This document shows, one piece after another, positions 47,335-55,834 of a stretch of DNA of 64,000 bases (the stretch's first letter is position 1; each line of letters starts with the position of its first letter). The notes beneath the pieces were generated by a model. That model did no database searches and was not told the DNA's origin. It saw nothing but the letters and a program-made list of their open reading frames with translations. This DNA is from DASTCZ01 sp035308165 (GTDB taxonomy: Bacteria; Acidobacteriota; Terriglobia; Acidiferrales; UBA7541), in NCBI GenBank assembly GCA_035308165.1, contig DATGHC010000015.1, positions 1-64,000 of the forward strand, read 5' to 3'. Position numbers and translations under genes: made by a program.

Positions 47335-48084
47335 CTAAAGATTTACGATGGCCGCGAATGAGCCTGGTTCCAAACTCGCTCCGCCGACCAGCCCGCCGTC
47401 TATATCCACCTGCGCCATCAGGCCCCGGATGTTATCGGGCTTGACGCTTCCGCCGTAAAGGATCCGCAATGCGGAGGCACGCTCGGTGGAAAAGCGGCTG
47501 GCTGCCTGGCCTCTGAGGAATCGGTGCGCCTCGGACGCCATTTCCGGCGTGGCCGTGCGCCCGGTGCCAATCGCCCAGACGGGTTCGTACGCAAGCAGAA
47601 TACGGGAAAACAGGTCCGGGGTCAACGCGGCGAAGGCGCCGGTGAATTGGCGTTCGAGGACGGATTCGGTTTCGTTGCGGGTGCGCTCGTCAAGTGTTTC
47701 GCCAACGCAGACGATGGGGATGAGACCCGCTTCGAGGGCGGCGTGGAGCTTCTTGGCGATTATGGCGTCGGTTTCGCCGAAAAGTTGGCGGCGCTCGCTG
47801 TGGCCGAGGATGACGTAACGGCATCCGGCTTCGAGAAGCATAGGGGCGGAAACTTCGCCGGTGAACGCGCCCTGTTTTTCGTGGTGCATGTTTTGCGCGG
47901 AGATGGCGATGTTGGAGCCGGCGGCGGATTCGGCCGCGGCCTGCAAGGCCGTGAATGGGGGCGCGACGACGATGTCGCAATGGGTGGTGGCGGCGACCAG
48001 CGGCTTGAACGCGGCGAAGAAGGCGCGCGTTTCCGCCGCGGTTTTAAACATTTTCCAGTTTCCGGCGATTACGGGGCGTCGCAT
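47335..48084 (-). CDS. tpiA: Triosephosphate isomerase
   Basis: A 249-residue TIM-barrel enzyme of normal length. N-terminal MRRPVIAGNWKMFKT carries the catalytic Lys; VILGHSERRQLFGETD carries the catalytic His; ILLAYEPVWAIGTGRTA carries the catalytic Glu and loop 6; YGGSVKPDNIRGLMAQ is the phosphate-binding end. It interconverts dihydroxyacetone phosphate and glyceraldehyde 3-phosphate in glycolysis. Part of gap-pgk-tpiA-secG. Confidence 0.97.
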   Translation of the reverse strand: MRRPVIAGNWKMFKTAAETRAFFAAFKPLVAATTHCDIVVAPPFTALQAAAESAAGSNIAISAQNMHHEKQGAFTGEVSAPMLLEAGCRYVILGHSERRQLFGETDAIIAKKLHAALEAGLIPIVCVGETLDERTRNETESVLERQFTGAFAALTPDLFSRILLAYEPVWAIGTGRTATPEMASEAHRFLRGQAASRFSTERASALRILYGGSVKPDNIRGLMAQVDIDGGLVGGASLEPGSFAAIVNL

Positions 48085-48162
48085 GGGTGATCTCCGAACA
48101 TTTTCGATATTGGTCGAAGAATCTCGAGGGCTTTACATCGCCCTGGGCTACAAAAGCAACAG

Positions 48163-49368
48163 TTAACGATTCGTGAGCGCTTCTACGCCGGGCAATTTTT
48201 CTCCGGCCAGGAATTCGAGCGAAGCGCCACCACCCGTGGAGATGTGGCTGATCTTATCTGCAACGCCCGATTGATGCACGGCCGCGACGGAATCTCCGCC
48301 GCCGACGATGCTTGTGGCGCCCGCTGTGGTTGCGGCGGCGACGGCCCGGGCGATCTCCAGTGTGCCCCGGGCAAAGGCGGGCATCTCAAAAACACCCATG
48401 GGGCCATTCCAGACTATGGTACGCGCGCGGGAAAGCTCGGAGCGAAACGCGGCCACGGTTTGCGGGCCGACATCGAGGCCCATCCAGCCATCGGGAGTTT
48501 GCGTAACGGAAACAGTTTTGGTGGCAGCGTCAGCTTTGAATTCGGAAGCGATCACGTGATCGCTCGGAAGGACAAAGCGAAAGTTGCGCTGCTTGACATC
48601 GGCCAAAAGCAGGCGCGCGAGTTCCAGTTTGTCGTCTTCGACCAAAGAATTGCCGATGGGAATTCCCTGTGCCTTCAGAAAGGTGTAAGCCATGCCGCCG
48701 CCGATGAGCATGGCGTCGGCGATTTTCATCAGGTTTGCGACGACTTCAATTTTGTCGGAAACTTTTGCGCCGCCCAGGACGGTGACGAACGGCCGGTCGG
48801 GATTGGTGATGGCTTTGCCGAGGTAGGCCAGTTCCCTTTCCATCAGCAGGCCCGCCGCGGCCTGCTTGACGAAACGCGTGATCCCCACGACGGACGCGTG
48901 GGCGCGGTGCGCGGAGCCGAATGCGTCGCAGACGAAGAGGCCATCACACAACGCGGCGAGCTGGCGCGAGAAATTTTCGTCGTTGGCTTCTTCTTCGGCG
49001 TGGAAGCGGACGTTTTCGAGCAGGAGGACGCCTCCATTTGTGAGCGACTTGGATTTTGCTTCCGCATCGGGTCCGATGCAGTCATTTGCGAAGGTTACTG
49101 GAGCGCCAAGCAATTCAGAAAGTTTTGAGGCGGCTGGCGCGAGACTGTATTGCGCGTTGGGCTTCCCTTTGGGGCGGCCGAGGTGCGACGCGAGAACCAA
49201 TCGCGCGCCGCGCTCGCGTGCCAGGCGCAGCGTGGGAAGCGTCTCGCGGATGCGCGTGTCGTCCGTGACCTGGCGCGGAGTCGAGTCGGAAAGCGGCACG
49301 TTGAAATCCACGCGAATAAAAACGCGTTTGCCCCCGAGATCGAGGTCTCGTATGGAGAGCTTGTTCAT
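48163..49368 (-). CDS. pgk: Phosphoglycerate kinase
   Basis: A 401-residue two-domain kinase. RVFIRVDFNVPLSD and LASHLGRPKG belong to the 3-phosphoglycerate-binding N-domain; VLGGAKVSDKIEV, LIGGGMAYTFLKAQG, VWNGPMGVFEMPAFARGT and IVGGGDSVAAV belong to the nucleotide-binding C-domain. It makes ATP from 1,3-bisphosphoglycerate. The ATG follows the gap stop codon with no base between, so expression is coupled. Confidence 0.97.
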   Translation of the reverse strand: MNKLSIRDLDLGGKRVFIRVDFNVPLSDSTPRQVTDDTRIRETLPTLRLARERGARLVLASHLGRPKGKPNAQYSLAPAASKLSELLGAPVTFANDCIGPDAEAKSKSLTNGGVLLLENVRFHAEEEANDENFSRQLAALCDGLFVCDAFGSAHRAHASVVGITRFVKQAAAGLLMERELAYLGKAITNPDRPFVTVLGGAKVSDKIEVVANLMKIADAMLIGGGMAYTFLKAQGIPIGNSLVEDDKLELARLLLADVKQRNFRFVLPSDHVIASEFKADAATKTVSVTQTPDGWMGLDVGPQTVAAFRSELSRARTIVWNGPMGVFEMPAFARGTLEIARAVAAATTAGATSIVGGGDSVAAVHQSGVADKISHISTGGGASLEFLAGEKLPGVEALTNR

Positions 49369-50373
49369 TTACAGGCGCGCGGCCATGAACTTAATCAGAT
49401 CCTTGACGCGGCTGGAGTAGCCCCACTCATTGTCGTACCACGCCAGCACTTTGACGCAGTTGCCCGCGACGACTTTTGTATATTCGGCGTCGACAATCGC
49501 GGAATTTGGATTACCGCGAAAATCGATGGAAACCAATTCCTCGGTGCTGTAAGCCAAGATATTTTTCATCGGGCCTTCGGCGGCGGCTCGCAACGCGGCA
49601 TTCACGGATTCCGGCGTCGCCTGCTTTTCCGTGGTGATGGTCAGATCCACAACGCTGACGTTGGGCGTAGGCACGCGCATGGCGTAGCCATCGAGCTTGC
49701 CCTTCACTTCGGGGACAACCAGATGCAGCGCCTTTGCGGCGCCGGTGCTGGTGGGAATCATGGACAAGGCAGCGGCGCGGGCGCGGCGCAAATCCTTGTG
49801 TGGAAGATCGAGCAGCTTCTGATCATTCGTGTAGGAGTGAATCGTGGTCATGGTGCCGTGGACGATGCCAAACGTGTCCTGCAAAACCTTCACAACCGGC
49901 GCCAGGCAGTTTGTGGTGCAGGAAGCGTTGGAAACCACGTGATGCTTGGCGGGATCGTACGTTTTTTCATTCACGCCGAGGACCAGCGTGCAATCGGGAT
50001 CGGTGGCGGGCGCGGAGATTATTACTTTTTTCACCGGGCCGCGGATGTGTTTGCGGGCATCGGCGCCCTTGGTGAACAGGCCCGTGGACTCGACGACGAT
50101 TTGCGCGCCGACGGAAGCCCAATCGAGCTCGGCGGGATCTTTCACCTTGAAAACTTTGAACGATTTGCCTTCGACGGAAATGGAATCTTCGGTGTGCGTC
50201 ACATTTTGATGAAGGTTGCCGAGAATGGAATCGTATTTCAGAAGATAGGCAAGAGTTTTGGCGTCGGTGATGTCATTGACGGCGACGATTTCGATGCCGG
50301 GGTCACCCAGCGACGCGCGCACAATGTTGCGTCCGATGCGGCCGAAGCCGTTGATTCCTACTTTGACTGTCAT
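49369..50373 (-). CDS. gap: Glyceraldehyde-3-phosphate dehydrogenase, type I
   Basis: A 334-residue enzyme. NAD-binding INGFGRIGRNIVRA at the N-terminus; catalytic Cys in SNASCTTNCLAP; TTIHSYTNDQKLLD and WYDNEWGYSSRV are the standard motifs. First gene of the minus-strand glycolysis cluster; the 211-base gap to the divergent DUF488 gene should contain its promoter. Confidence 0.97.
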   Translation of the reverse strand: MTVKVGINGFGRIGRNIVRASLGDPGIEIVAVNDITDAKTLAYLLKYDSILGNLHQNVTHTEDSISVEGKSFKVFKVKDPAELDWASVGAQIVVESTGLFTKGADARKHIRGPVKKVIISAPATDPDCTLVLGVNEKTYDPAKHHVVSNASCTTNCLAPVVKVLQDTFGIVHGTMTTIHSYTNDQKLLDLPHKDLRRARAAALSMIPTSTGAAKALHLVVPEVKGKLDGYAMRVPTPNVSVVDLTITTEKQATPESVNAALRAAAEGPMKNILAYSTEELVSIDFRGNPNSAIVDAEYTKVVAGNCVKVLAWYDNEWGYSSRVKDLIKFMAARL

Positions 50374-50584
50374 TCTTCCTCCCCGATCAGGATGGATTGC
50401 GCAACCGATTCCGCTTGAGAGGCCACTGCAAAGAGAGGCGGATAGATGATGCTAGGGTGTGTGGAAAAAATTGTCAACGCGCAGAGCAGGCTCTCCCAGA
50501 ATGGCGCGTCGCTTGCTGCATGAGGCCAATTGGTGCAGAATGGCCATATAAAACAAAGGGCCACTCGAGTAACTCAGGGTTATT

Positions 50585-51202
50585 ATGGCATACCAGTTAT
50601 ATACGGTCGGACATTCTGCATTGGAATTTTCCGCGTTCCTTCAACTCCTTAAGCCATTTGACATCACTGTGCTCATGGACGTGAGAAGCAAGCCGCAGAG
50701 CATGCGCTTCCCTCAATTCGACCAGATTGAGATGGAGAAATCGCTCCAATCCGCGAATGTCCGCTACTTGCATATGGGAGAGGAATTGGGAGGCAGGCCG
50801 GACGACCCGAAAGCCTACCGAGAAGACGGGCTGGTGGACTACCGGGCGAGACGAAAAGCGAGATCATTCAAAGCAGGCCTCGAGCGAATTATTTCGGAGT
50901 TGGAACAATGTAGTTTGGGGTTGATGTGCGCGGAAGAGGATCCGCTGAGTTGCCATCGATTTCTCATGATCTGTCCAGAGCTCGTGGCATTAGGAATTGA
51001 TCCGCAACACATACGGAAAGGCGGCATTATCGACTCGCAAAGGGAATGTGAGGATCTTCTTCTGAAAACACATCAGCTTGGCGCGATGGCGGGGAATACG
51101 CTTTTTCCTTTCGACCGCGCAACCGCACTGGAGGATGCCTATGCCGCCCAGTCGGAGAAAGTGGCCTTCCGGATTGACCCGCGCGTGCTGGAACCCTGGT
51201 AG
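50585..51202 (+). CDS. DUF488 protein, first copy
   Basis: A 205-residue soluble protein. DUF488 signatures: YTVGHSALEFSAFL at the start, LMDVRSKPQSMRFPQF, and the Cys motif LGLMCAEEDPLSCHRFLM. The family is widespread and uncharacterised; the conserved Cys/His set suggests an enzyme or a nucleic-acid-modifying activity. It is the first of three closely packed genes (next starts 7 bases after its stop), which together form a recurrent DUF488-DUF488-OB module. Confidence 0.85.
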   Translation: MAYQLYTVGHSALEFSAFLQLLKPFDITVLMDVRSKPQSMRFPQFDQIEMEKSLQSANVRYLHMGEELGGRPDDPKAYREDGLVDYRARRKARSFKAGLERIISELEQCSLGLMCAEEDPLSCHRFLMICPELVALGIDPQHIRKGGIIDSQRECEDLLLKTHQLGAMAGNTLFPFDRATALEDAYAAQSEKVAFRIDPRVLEPW

Positions 51203-51208
51203 GGCCGG

Positions 51209-51715
51209 ATGAATGTCGAAATCTTTACCGTAGGTTTCGCCGGAAAAACCGCAGAGCAGTTTTTTGCACTCCTCACAGAAGCTCACGTAAAACAGCTCAT
51301 AGACATTCGAGAAAACAGGATTGGCCAACTATCCGGATTCGCAAAATATCCGGACCTTTCATTTCTTCTTGAGAGAATTACCGGAATAGTATACAGTTAC
51401 CAGCCGAAGCTCGCGCCGAGCGTCGAGATTCGGAAGGCGTATCGAGAGTCCAAGGACTGGTTACGATACGAAACATCCTTTCACCAACTGATGGTTGAAC
51501 GTGGCATCCCCCAATCCTTGGAGCCGATCGAATACTCGGATGCCTTTGCGCTTTTGTGCTCGGAGCCGGGCCCGGAGAAATGTCACAGGAGGTTGGTGGC
51601 GGAAATCCTAGCGGAACACCTTCGGTCTCAAAACCACTCCGTGCAGGTCCAACATCTGGGGATGCCACCGCGCGGGAAATCTGGAGGCAAGAAGGGACGC
51701 CACCCTGATGAATGA
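51209..51715 (+). CDS. DUF488 protein, second copy
   Basis: A 168-residue protein of a different DUF488 subtype: IFTVGFAGKTAEQFFALL, LIDIRENRIGQLSGFA, a helical middle and ALLCSEPGPEKCHRRLVAE. The C-terminus is Lys/Gly-rich and basic (PPRGKSGGKKGRHP). It overlaps the next gene by four bases (ATGA). The pair of unlike DUF488 proteins suggests a heteromeric complex. Confidence 0.85.
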   Translation: MNVEIFTVGFAGKTAEQFFALLTEAHVKQLIDIRENRIGQLSGFAKYPDLSFLLERITGIVYSYQPKLAPSVEIRKAYRESKDWLRYETSFHQLMVERGIPQSLEPIEYSDAFALLCSEPGPEKCHRRLVAEILAEHLRSQNHSVQVQHLGMPPRGKSGGKKGRHPDE

Positions 51716-52428
51716 CCGAGCTGCTTATAAGCGACATCACCCGGATGCAGCCGGGGTACTGCGTAATCGGGATCGAGCCCACTCAGACGGGGTTTCGGTC
51801 GGTACGCCCCATCCCTGAGCGAACTTATCGGTGGTTCAGGTTCCCCTATCGCCGCGCGGACAAGCTCACCTTTGATCCGATCTCCACTCCTCTTACTCAA
51901 CCTCACTTCGAAGACCAATTCGGTGCGAACCATCGCAAAGTAAGCTCGCTAACGGAAAGGGAATTAATCCAATGTCTGAAGAAGGCGGAAGTTGGCCGGT
52001 CGCTTAAGGAACTTTTTGGGTGCAACCCACGCTTGAGTTGGGCAGGCAGCCAGGCCGCGTACGTGATACCTGATGAAGCGAAACGATCAATTTGTGGTTG
52101 CACATTCAAGTCCGTCCGTCTTTCGTTTGAATTTTATCCCCCGAAGGTCAGGGTTGCTCTGGGCCTTGAGTCGGGCGAGACGCTGGCGAACTTGCCCCTG
52201 GTTGATCGTGACTGGAGCGATTTCATCGATGAAGCCGCACGAAAGGCCAGAAACAATTCCGACCCCAGCTTCAAAATTGGCGATTACTTCGAACACTTTG
52301 CCGAAGAGAGGGTCGCCTCATCTCCATACAGATTCGCGAGGATTGGACTCGCGCGCCCGCACGGCGGGAAGAAGTGCTGGCTGATGCTGGATTCACTTTT
52401 CCCACTTCCGCGGCTGGATTACCCATGA
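51712..52428 (+). CDS. Putative dual-OB-domain protein of the DUF488 cassette
   Basis: A 238-residue protein starting LLISDITRMQPGYCVIGIEP, then RSVRPIPERTYRWFRFP and a C-terminal half with RFARIGLARPHGGKKCWLMLD. The opening 'LLI.D..R...G.CV.GI....G...RP.P' resembles the dual OB-fold (DuOB) family found beside DUF488 and nucleic-acid systems, as I recall it; assignment is tentative. Translationally coupled to the second DUF488 gene. Likely nucleic-acid or nucleotide binding. Confidence 0.55.
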   Translation: MTELLISDITRMQPGYCVIGIEPTQTGFRSVRPIPERTYRWFRFPYRRADKLTFDPISTPLTQPHFEDQFGANHRKVSSLTERELIQCLKKAEVGRSLKELFGCNPRLSWAGSQAAYVIPDEAKRSICGCTFKSVRLSFEFYPPKVRVALGLESGETLANLPLVDRDWSDFIDEAARKARNNSDPSFKIGDYFEHFAEERVASSPYRFARIGLARPHGGKKCWLMLDSLFPLPRLDYP

Positions 52429-52473
52429 AAGCGGATTGAATTGAACGCCGCCGATTCGCACTTGGATTGAGAG

Positions 52474-53769
52474 ATGGCAAATTCTGACTGGAACCCGGCA
52501 AATATTCGAGAAATTGTTGAGGGTTCTCTGCGTCTAGTCCTGCCATCTTCCACGCCCCTTCCACCTGTTGACGAAGATTGGATTGAAAGCGGATTGATTG
52601 ATTCGATGGCGCATGTGGAGTTCTTGTTGTGCGTGGAAAAGGCGTTGAACTTGCCGAATCTGTTCGGCAAGGGTGGAAGCGCCCCTCCCCAGAGCATCCG
52701 CACCACGATTGAGGCGGTGCAGCGAGCTCTCGAGCAACGCGCAGAGAACCAAGCGGCTATGCATGAATCGCGGCCTAATTCGAGCGAGCCATCTTCCGAT
52801 CACGCCGGAATTGTGGGCTGGGGATCAGCGCTCGGGTCGGTATGCGTTTCAATTGACCGGGTAGAAGCCGAGTTTGGTTGCTCGATTGGAAAATTGAAGG
52901 AGCGTGCAGGAATCGAGACAATCCGCCGGGTGTCCGCGGGCGAAGACGAAATCACGCTCGCATTGAGCGCGGCACAAAAAGCGCTGATGCGCGGCGGCAT
53001 ATCCGCGCGCGCCCTGGATTACATTGTCGGAACCAGCGAGACATCCCAAGGCCTCCCTTCCTTTGCCGCATCTCTGCATTCGGCTATGTTGGCGGGTACG
53101 AATTGCCGAGCCCTTGATGTCGGCGGCGGATGCGTGGGCCTGATTCATTGTCTTTCGATGGCGAATTCACTCCTTTCGGACCCGTCGGTGAATTGCATTC
53201 TCGTCGCCTCAGCGGATGTTCACAGCCGCATACTCGCACCCGGTAAAGTCTCCTGGGAATTTGGCGGGTTATTTGGCGACGGTGCGAGCGCGTTTGTTCT
53301 TCGCCGCGCGAGCGACAAGGGAGCCATTGCGCCATTCGCGTTACGAGCGCACGTCGGAGGTTGCGCGGGAACTTTTTCGTCGGCGTTGCAAATCCACCCT
53401 CGTGCTGACGGAACCATTGCGCTTGAATTTGATGGTGAGGCTTTGGCCCATGCTGCGATTGAAGTGTTGGGACAAACGATTAGTGACCTAAAGATGCAGG
53501 TGAACGTATCCCTAGGAGATGTGCACGCGTTTGCGCTCCACCAACCAAACCATCGCCTAACAGAGATTCTGATTCGGCGAGCGAGACTGCCGGCAGAGAA
53601 AGTTCCTCTGGTCGCTAAGTCGTGCGGAAATCTGGGGGCATCAACTTGTGGAGTTGCGATGTCCGCCGCCCTGGACTCACTGAGCCAAAAAACGAAGAGT
53701 GAGCGCGGACCAATTCTTGTTGCGTCGGTGGGGCCGGGGATGCTGTGGGCAGGAATTGCGCTAACGTAA
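52474..53769 (+). CDS. ACP-KASIII fusion (3-oxoacyl-ACP synthase III-like)
   Basis: A 431-residue protein. Residues 1-95 are an acyl-carrier-protein-like domain (IREIVEGSLRLVLP, then ESGLIDSMAHVEFLL with the Ser for phosphopantetheine). After a short Ser/Pro linker, residues about 112-431 are a thiolase-fold KASIII: IVGWGSALGSV, VGTSETSQGLPSFAA, catalytic Cys in DVGGGCVGLIHCL, catalytic His in HQPNHRL and catalytic Asn in SCGNLGASTCG. The triad is intact, so it can probably condense an acyl starter, perhaps held on its own carrier domain. No other lipid or polyketide gene is adjacent; it follows the DUF488 cassette by 45 bases. Confidence 0.85.
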   Translation: MANSDWNPANIREIVEGSLRLVLPSSTPLPPVDEDWIESGLIDSMAHVEFLLCVEKALNLPNLFGKGGSAPPQSIRTTIEAVQRALEQRAENQAAMHESRPNSSEPSSDHAGIVGWGSALGSVCVSIDRVEAEFGCSIGKLKERAGIETIRRVSAGEDEITLALSAAQKALMRGGISARALDYIVGTSETSQGLPSFAASLHSAMLAGTNCRALDVGGGCVGLIHCLSMANSLLSDPSVNCILVASADVHSRILAPGKVSWEFGGLFGDGASAFVLRRASDKGAIAPFALRAHVGGCAGTFSSALQIHPRADGTIALEFDGEALAHAAIEVLGQTISDLKMQVNVSLGDVHAFALHQPNHRLTEILIRRARLPAEKVPLVAKSCGNLGASTCGVAMSAALDSLSQKTKSERGPILVASVGPGMLWAGIALT

Positions 53770-53808
53770 TCAGATCGGATGGACAAGAGTGGCGATGCCA
53801 ATCAGCTC

Positions 53809-54786
53809 TCAGTGCGAGGCGATGGTGTCTTTGGGGAATTGCTTGATGCGGACTACTTTTTCGCCGATGAAAGTGACGAACATGGTGATGGCGGGAGGCT
53901 GGCCGTAAATCCAGTCTTCGGTTTCGTCGCCGTCGGCGTTGCGTTCGCGTACTTTTCTATCGGGCTTGCCGATGGCGGCTTCCACCATTTCGCGAGTCAT
54001 TCCGACGATGGGCTTCTTTTCGGTGATCGCCTTTTGCACGTCGGGCGGCAGGGTCTGCACCCATTGCACGGCCGCAGAACGCTCCTGGGAAAAGTCGAGA
54101 ACGTTGGCGAGATAGGCTTTCAGGTCCTCGGGCGTCATGTCGGGAACGGGGCGTCCGAAATCGAGAATCACGGTGCAGCCTACCGAAGTCCCGTCAGGGC
54201 CGTTGCTGCCGTCGTTGGCCGTGGTGGTGGCCGAGGGGAGACCGATGATGCCGATATCGATATGCTGGCGCCAATTCCATTTTTTCTTTCCGCCGCCGTT
54301 GATGGAAACTTCGATTTTTGTCTTTTGAAATTTTAGCGCGGTGACCTGCACCGGATCGCCGGGATTTGCCGCGGCGCCATGAATCCTCAAAGCCCTCTGA
54401 AGCGCCTGCTCGTCGAAATTCTTATTGGGATACAGGATCAGGCCTTCCTTGCCTCCGGGGATGGACCTGACCGCGTGCGCGAACTCGCCGTCCACGAAGC
54501 GGACCAAGGAGAGTTCTGACGCGGGCTTGAGCCGGCCATCGGACTTTGTAGCAGCGGCATCAGGAGACTGGTCCTGTGCCTGGCCTGCAGTCTGATTCCC
54601 CGGTTGACCTTGCCCTGGCGACTGAGATTGCTGAGGAGGGTTCATGAATGGGTATAAGGGCATCTTGACCCCGGCGAGCACGCCAGGCTGAGGGGCCGAA
54701 TTCGAGCGCCAAGGCAGCCCCTGGGGGTTGTCTGCGGCAGACAAGAGAAGAAGGGAGCTTGCCGCAAGTATGGAAAGGCAATTCAT
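53809..54786 (-). CDS. Secreted hypothetical protein
   Basis: A 325-residue protein with a signal peptide (MNCLSILAASSLLLLSAA), then a Gln/Pro/Gly-rich disordered stretch (about 45-75). The folded part has LKPASELSLVRFVDGEFAHAV, GLILYPNKNFDEQALQRALR and a C-terminal part with MTREMVEAAIGKPDRKVRE and DWIYGQPPAITMFV, which resembles the SmpA/BamE-like 'G.....V...LG.P......' repeat. ATG 54786 is chosen by the signal peptide; the longer frame overlaps the next gene. Confidence 0.7.
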   Translation of the reverse strand: MNCLSILAASSLLLLSAADNPQGLPWRSNSAPQPGVLAGVKMPLYPFMNPPQQSQSPGQGQPGNQTAGQAQDQSPDAAATKSDGRLKPASELSLVRFVDGEFAHAVRSIPGGKEGLILYPNKNFDEQALQRALRIHGAAANPGDPVQVTALKFQKTKIEVSINGGGKKKWNWRQHIDIGIIGLPSATTTANDGSNGPDGTSVGCTVILDFGRPVPDMTPEDLKAYLANVLDFSQERSAAVQWVQTLPPDVQKAITEKKPIVGMTREMVEAAIGKPDRKVRERNADGDETEDWIYGQPPAITMFVTFIGEKVVRIKQFPKDTIASH

Positions 54787-54803
54787 AGATTGCTGCCGAG
54801 CCT

Positions 54804-55745
54804 CTATTGTAAATCTTCCGGAGCGGCAGGGGAAGGGGTCAATTGGCGAGTCCGGAGGAGCCAGGCGATCGCCACGAGGGAGACGACGGTGACGACCGCG
54901 CCCCCTTCGGGGCCGTATTTGGCACCGGTAAGCCAGGATGGGCCCGATTCCCGAGGGATGAAAAAATTGGGGCCGAAGTTGATGCCGCTCACGGGGAGAG
55001 AAACGATGGTGGCCATGGTGAGATTCCAGGACCAGTGCAAACCGATTTGCATCCACATGGAGCGGGTGCGGATGTAGGGGATGGCCAGAAGCAAACCAGC
55101 GAGAACGGTGTTGAGCGTGGAGAACAAAGTGGCGCCGGGATTCCAGAGGTGGACCAGACCGAACAAAACGGCAGAGGCCACCAATGCCATGGGAGTCCCG
55201 ACTGCGTCAATTAATCGTTGGAAGGCGTAGCCGCGGAATGCGAGCTCTTCGACGGCAGCGGCCAGCGCGAATAATGCGGCGTTCGCACCTACCTGGCGCA
55301 GGAAATGGAGATTGATGGCGTCGCCGGCTGAATAATGTATGGAGCGCGCAGCCAGCAGACCGGCTATTACGAGAAGCTGCAGTGTGACCCCGAGGGTGAA
55401 GCCGAGAGACAATTCCCTTCCCCACCCCCGGCGAAGGGTGAGGCCGAGCGCGAAGAAGGGCCGGCCGTCGGCGACGCGAAGGAAAACCCAGCTGAGAAGA
55501 AGAAATGTGATTGCGAGAGCAAGGGAGTTCCAGAAAAATCTGTACCATAGCGGCAGGTCTGATGTGAATGAAAAGACGAAGCTGCCTACTTCAATGTTGA
55601 GGACAATAGTTAGCACGACAAAGAGGACAATTTTGTAGATTGGCCGCATGTGGGGGGATTCGCCGAGGAAGAATCGCTCGGCCCAGGTGAGCGGGCGCTG
55701 AAGCCGATTAGGATTGGGTGGAGGCGGTTGCGAAGGATTGGACAT
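54804..55745 (-). CDS. CPBP-family intramembrane protease, first copy
   Basis: About 313 residues with some eight membrane helices. CPBP/ABI signatures: EELAFRGYAFQRL (EExxxR, catalytic Glu pair), FGLVHLWNP (first His motif) and GLHWSWNLTMA (second His motif). Such glutamic endopeptidases cleave prenylated or other membrane substrates; bacterial roles include bacteriocin immunity and regulated proteolysis. The shorter start (55745) is chosen over 55793. It is 17 bases from the secreted-protein gene. Confidence 0.88.
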   Translation of the reverse strand: MSNPSQPPPPNPNRLQRPLTWAERFFLGESPHMRPIYKIVLFVVLTIVLNIEVGSFVFSFTSDLPLWYRFFWNSLALAITFLLLSWVFLRVADGRPFFALGLTLRRGWGRELSLGFTLGVTLQLLVIAGLLAARSIHYSAGDAINLHFLRQVGANAALFALAAAVEELAFRGYAFQRLIDAVGTPMALVASAVLFGLVHLWNPGATLFSTLNTVLAGLLLAIPYIRTRSMWMQIGLHWSWNLTMATIVSLPVSGINFGPNFFIPRESGPSWLTGAKYGPEGGAVVTVVSLVAIAWLLRTRQLTPSPAAPEDLQ

Positions 55746-55834
55746 TTTGAAATGGAAAAGAAAGCTGCTGGGCTCCCGAAGGAGCCGGGACAAATTCCCT
55801 CAACGCCGCGAAAGAAAAAACCATTGGCGGCGCA

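Noticed and set aside
49150..50418. 422-codon plus-strand frame opposite gap and pgk
   Set aside because: Antisense shadow of two certain glycolytic genes; Gly/Arg/His-biased composition.
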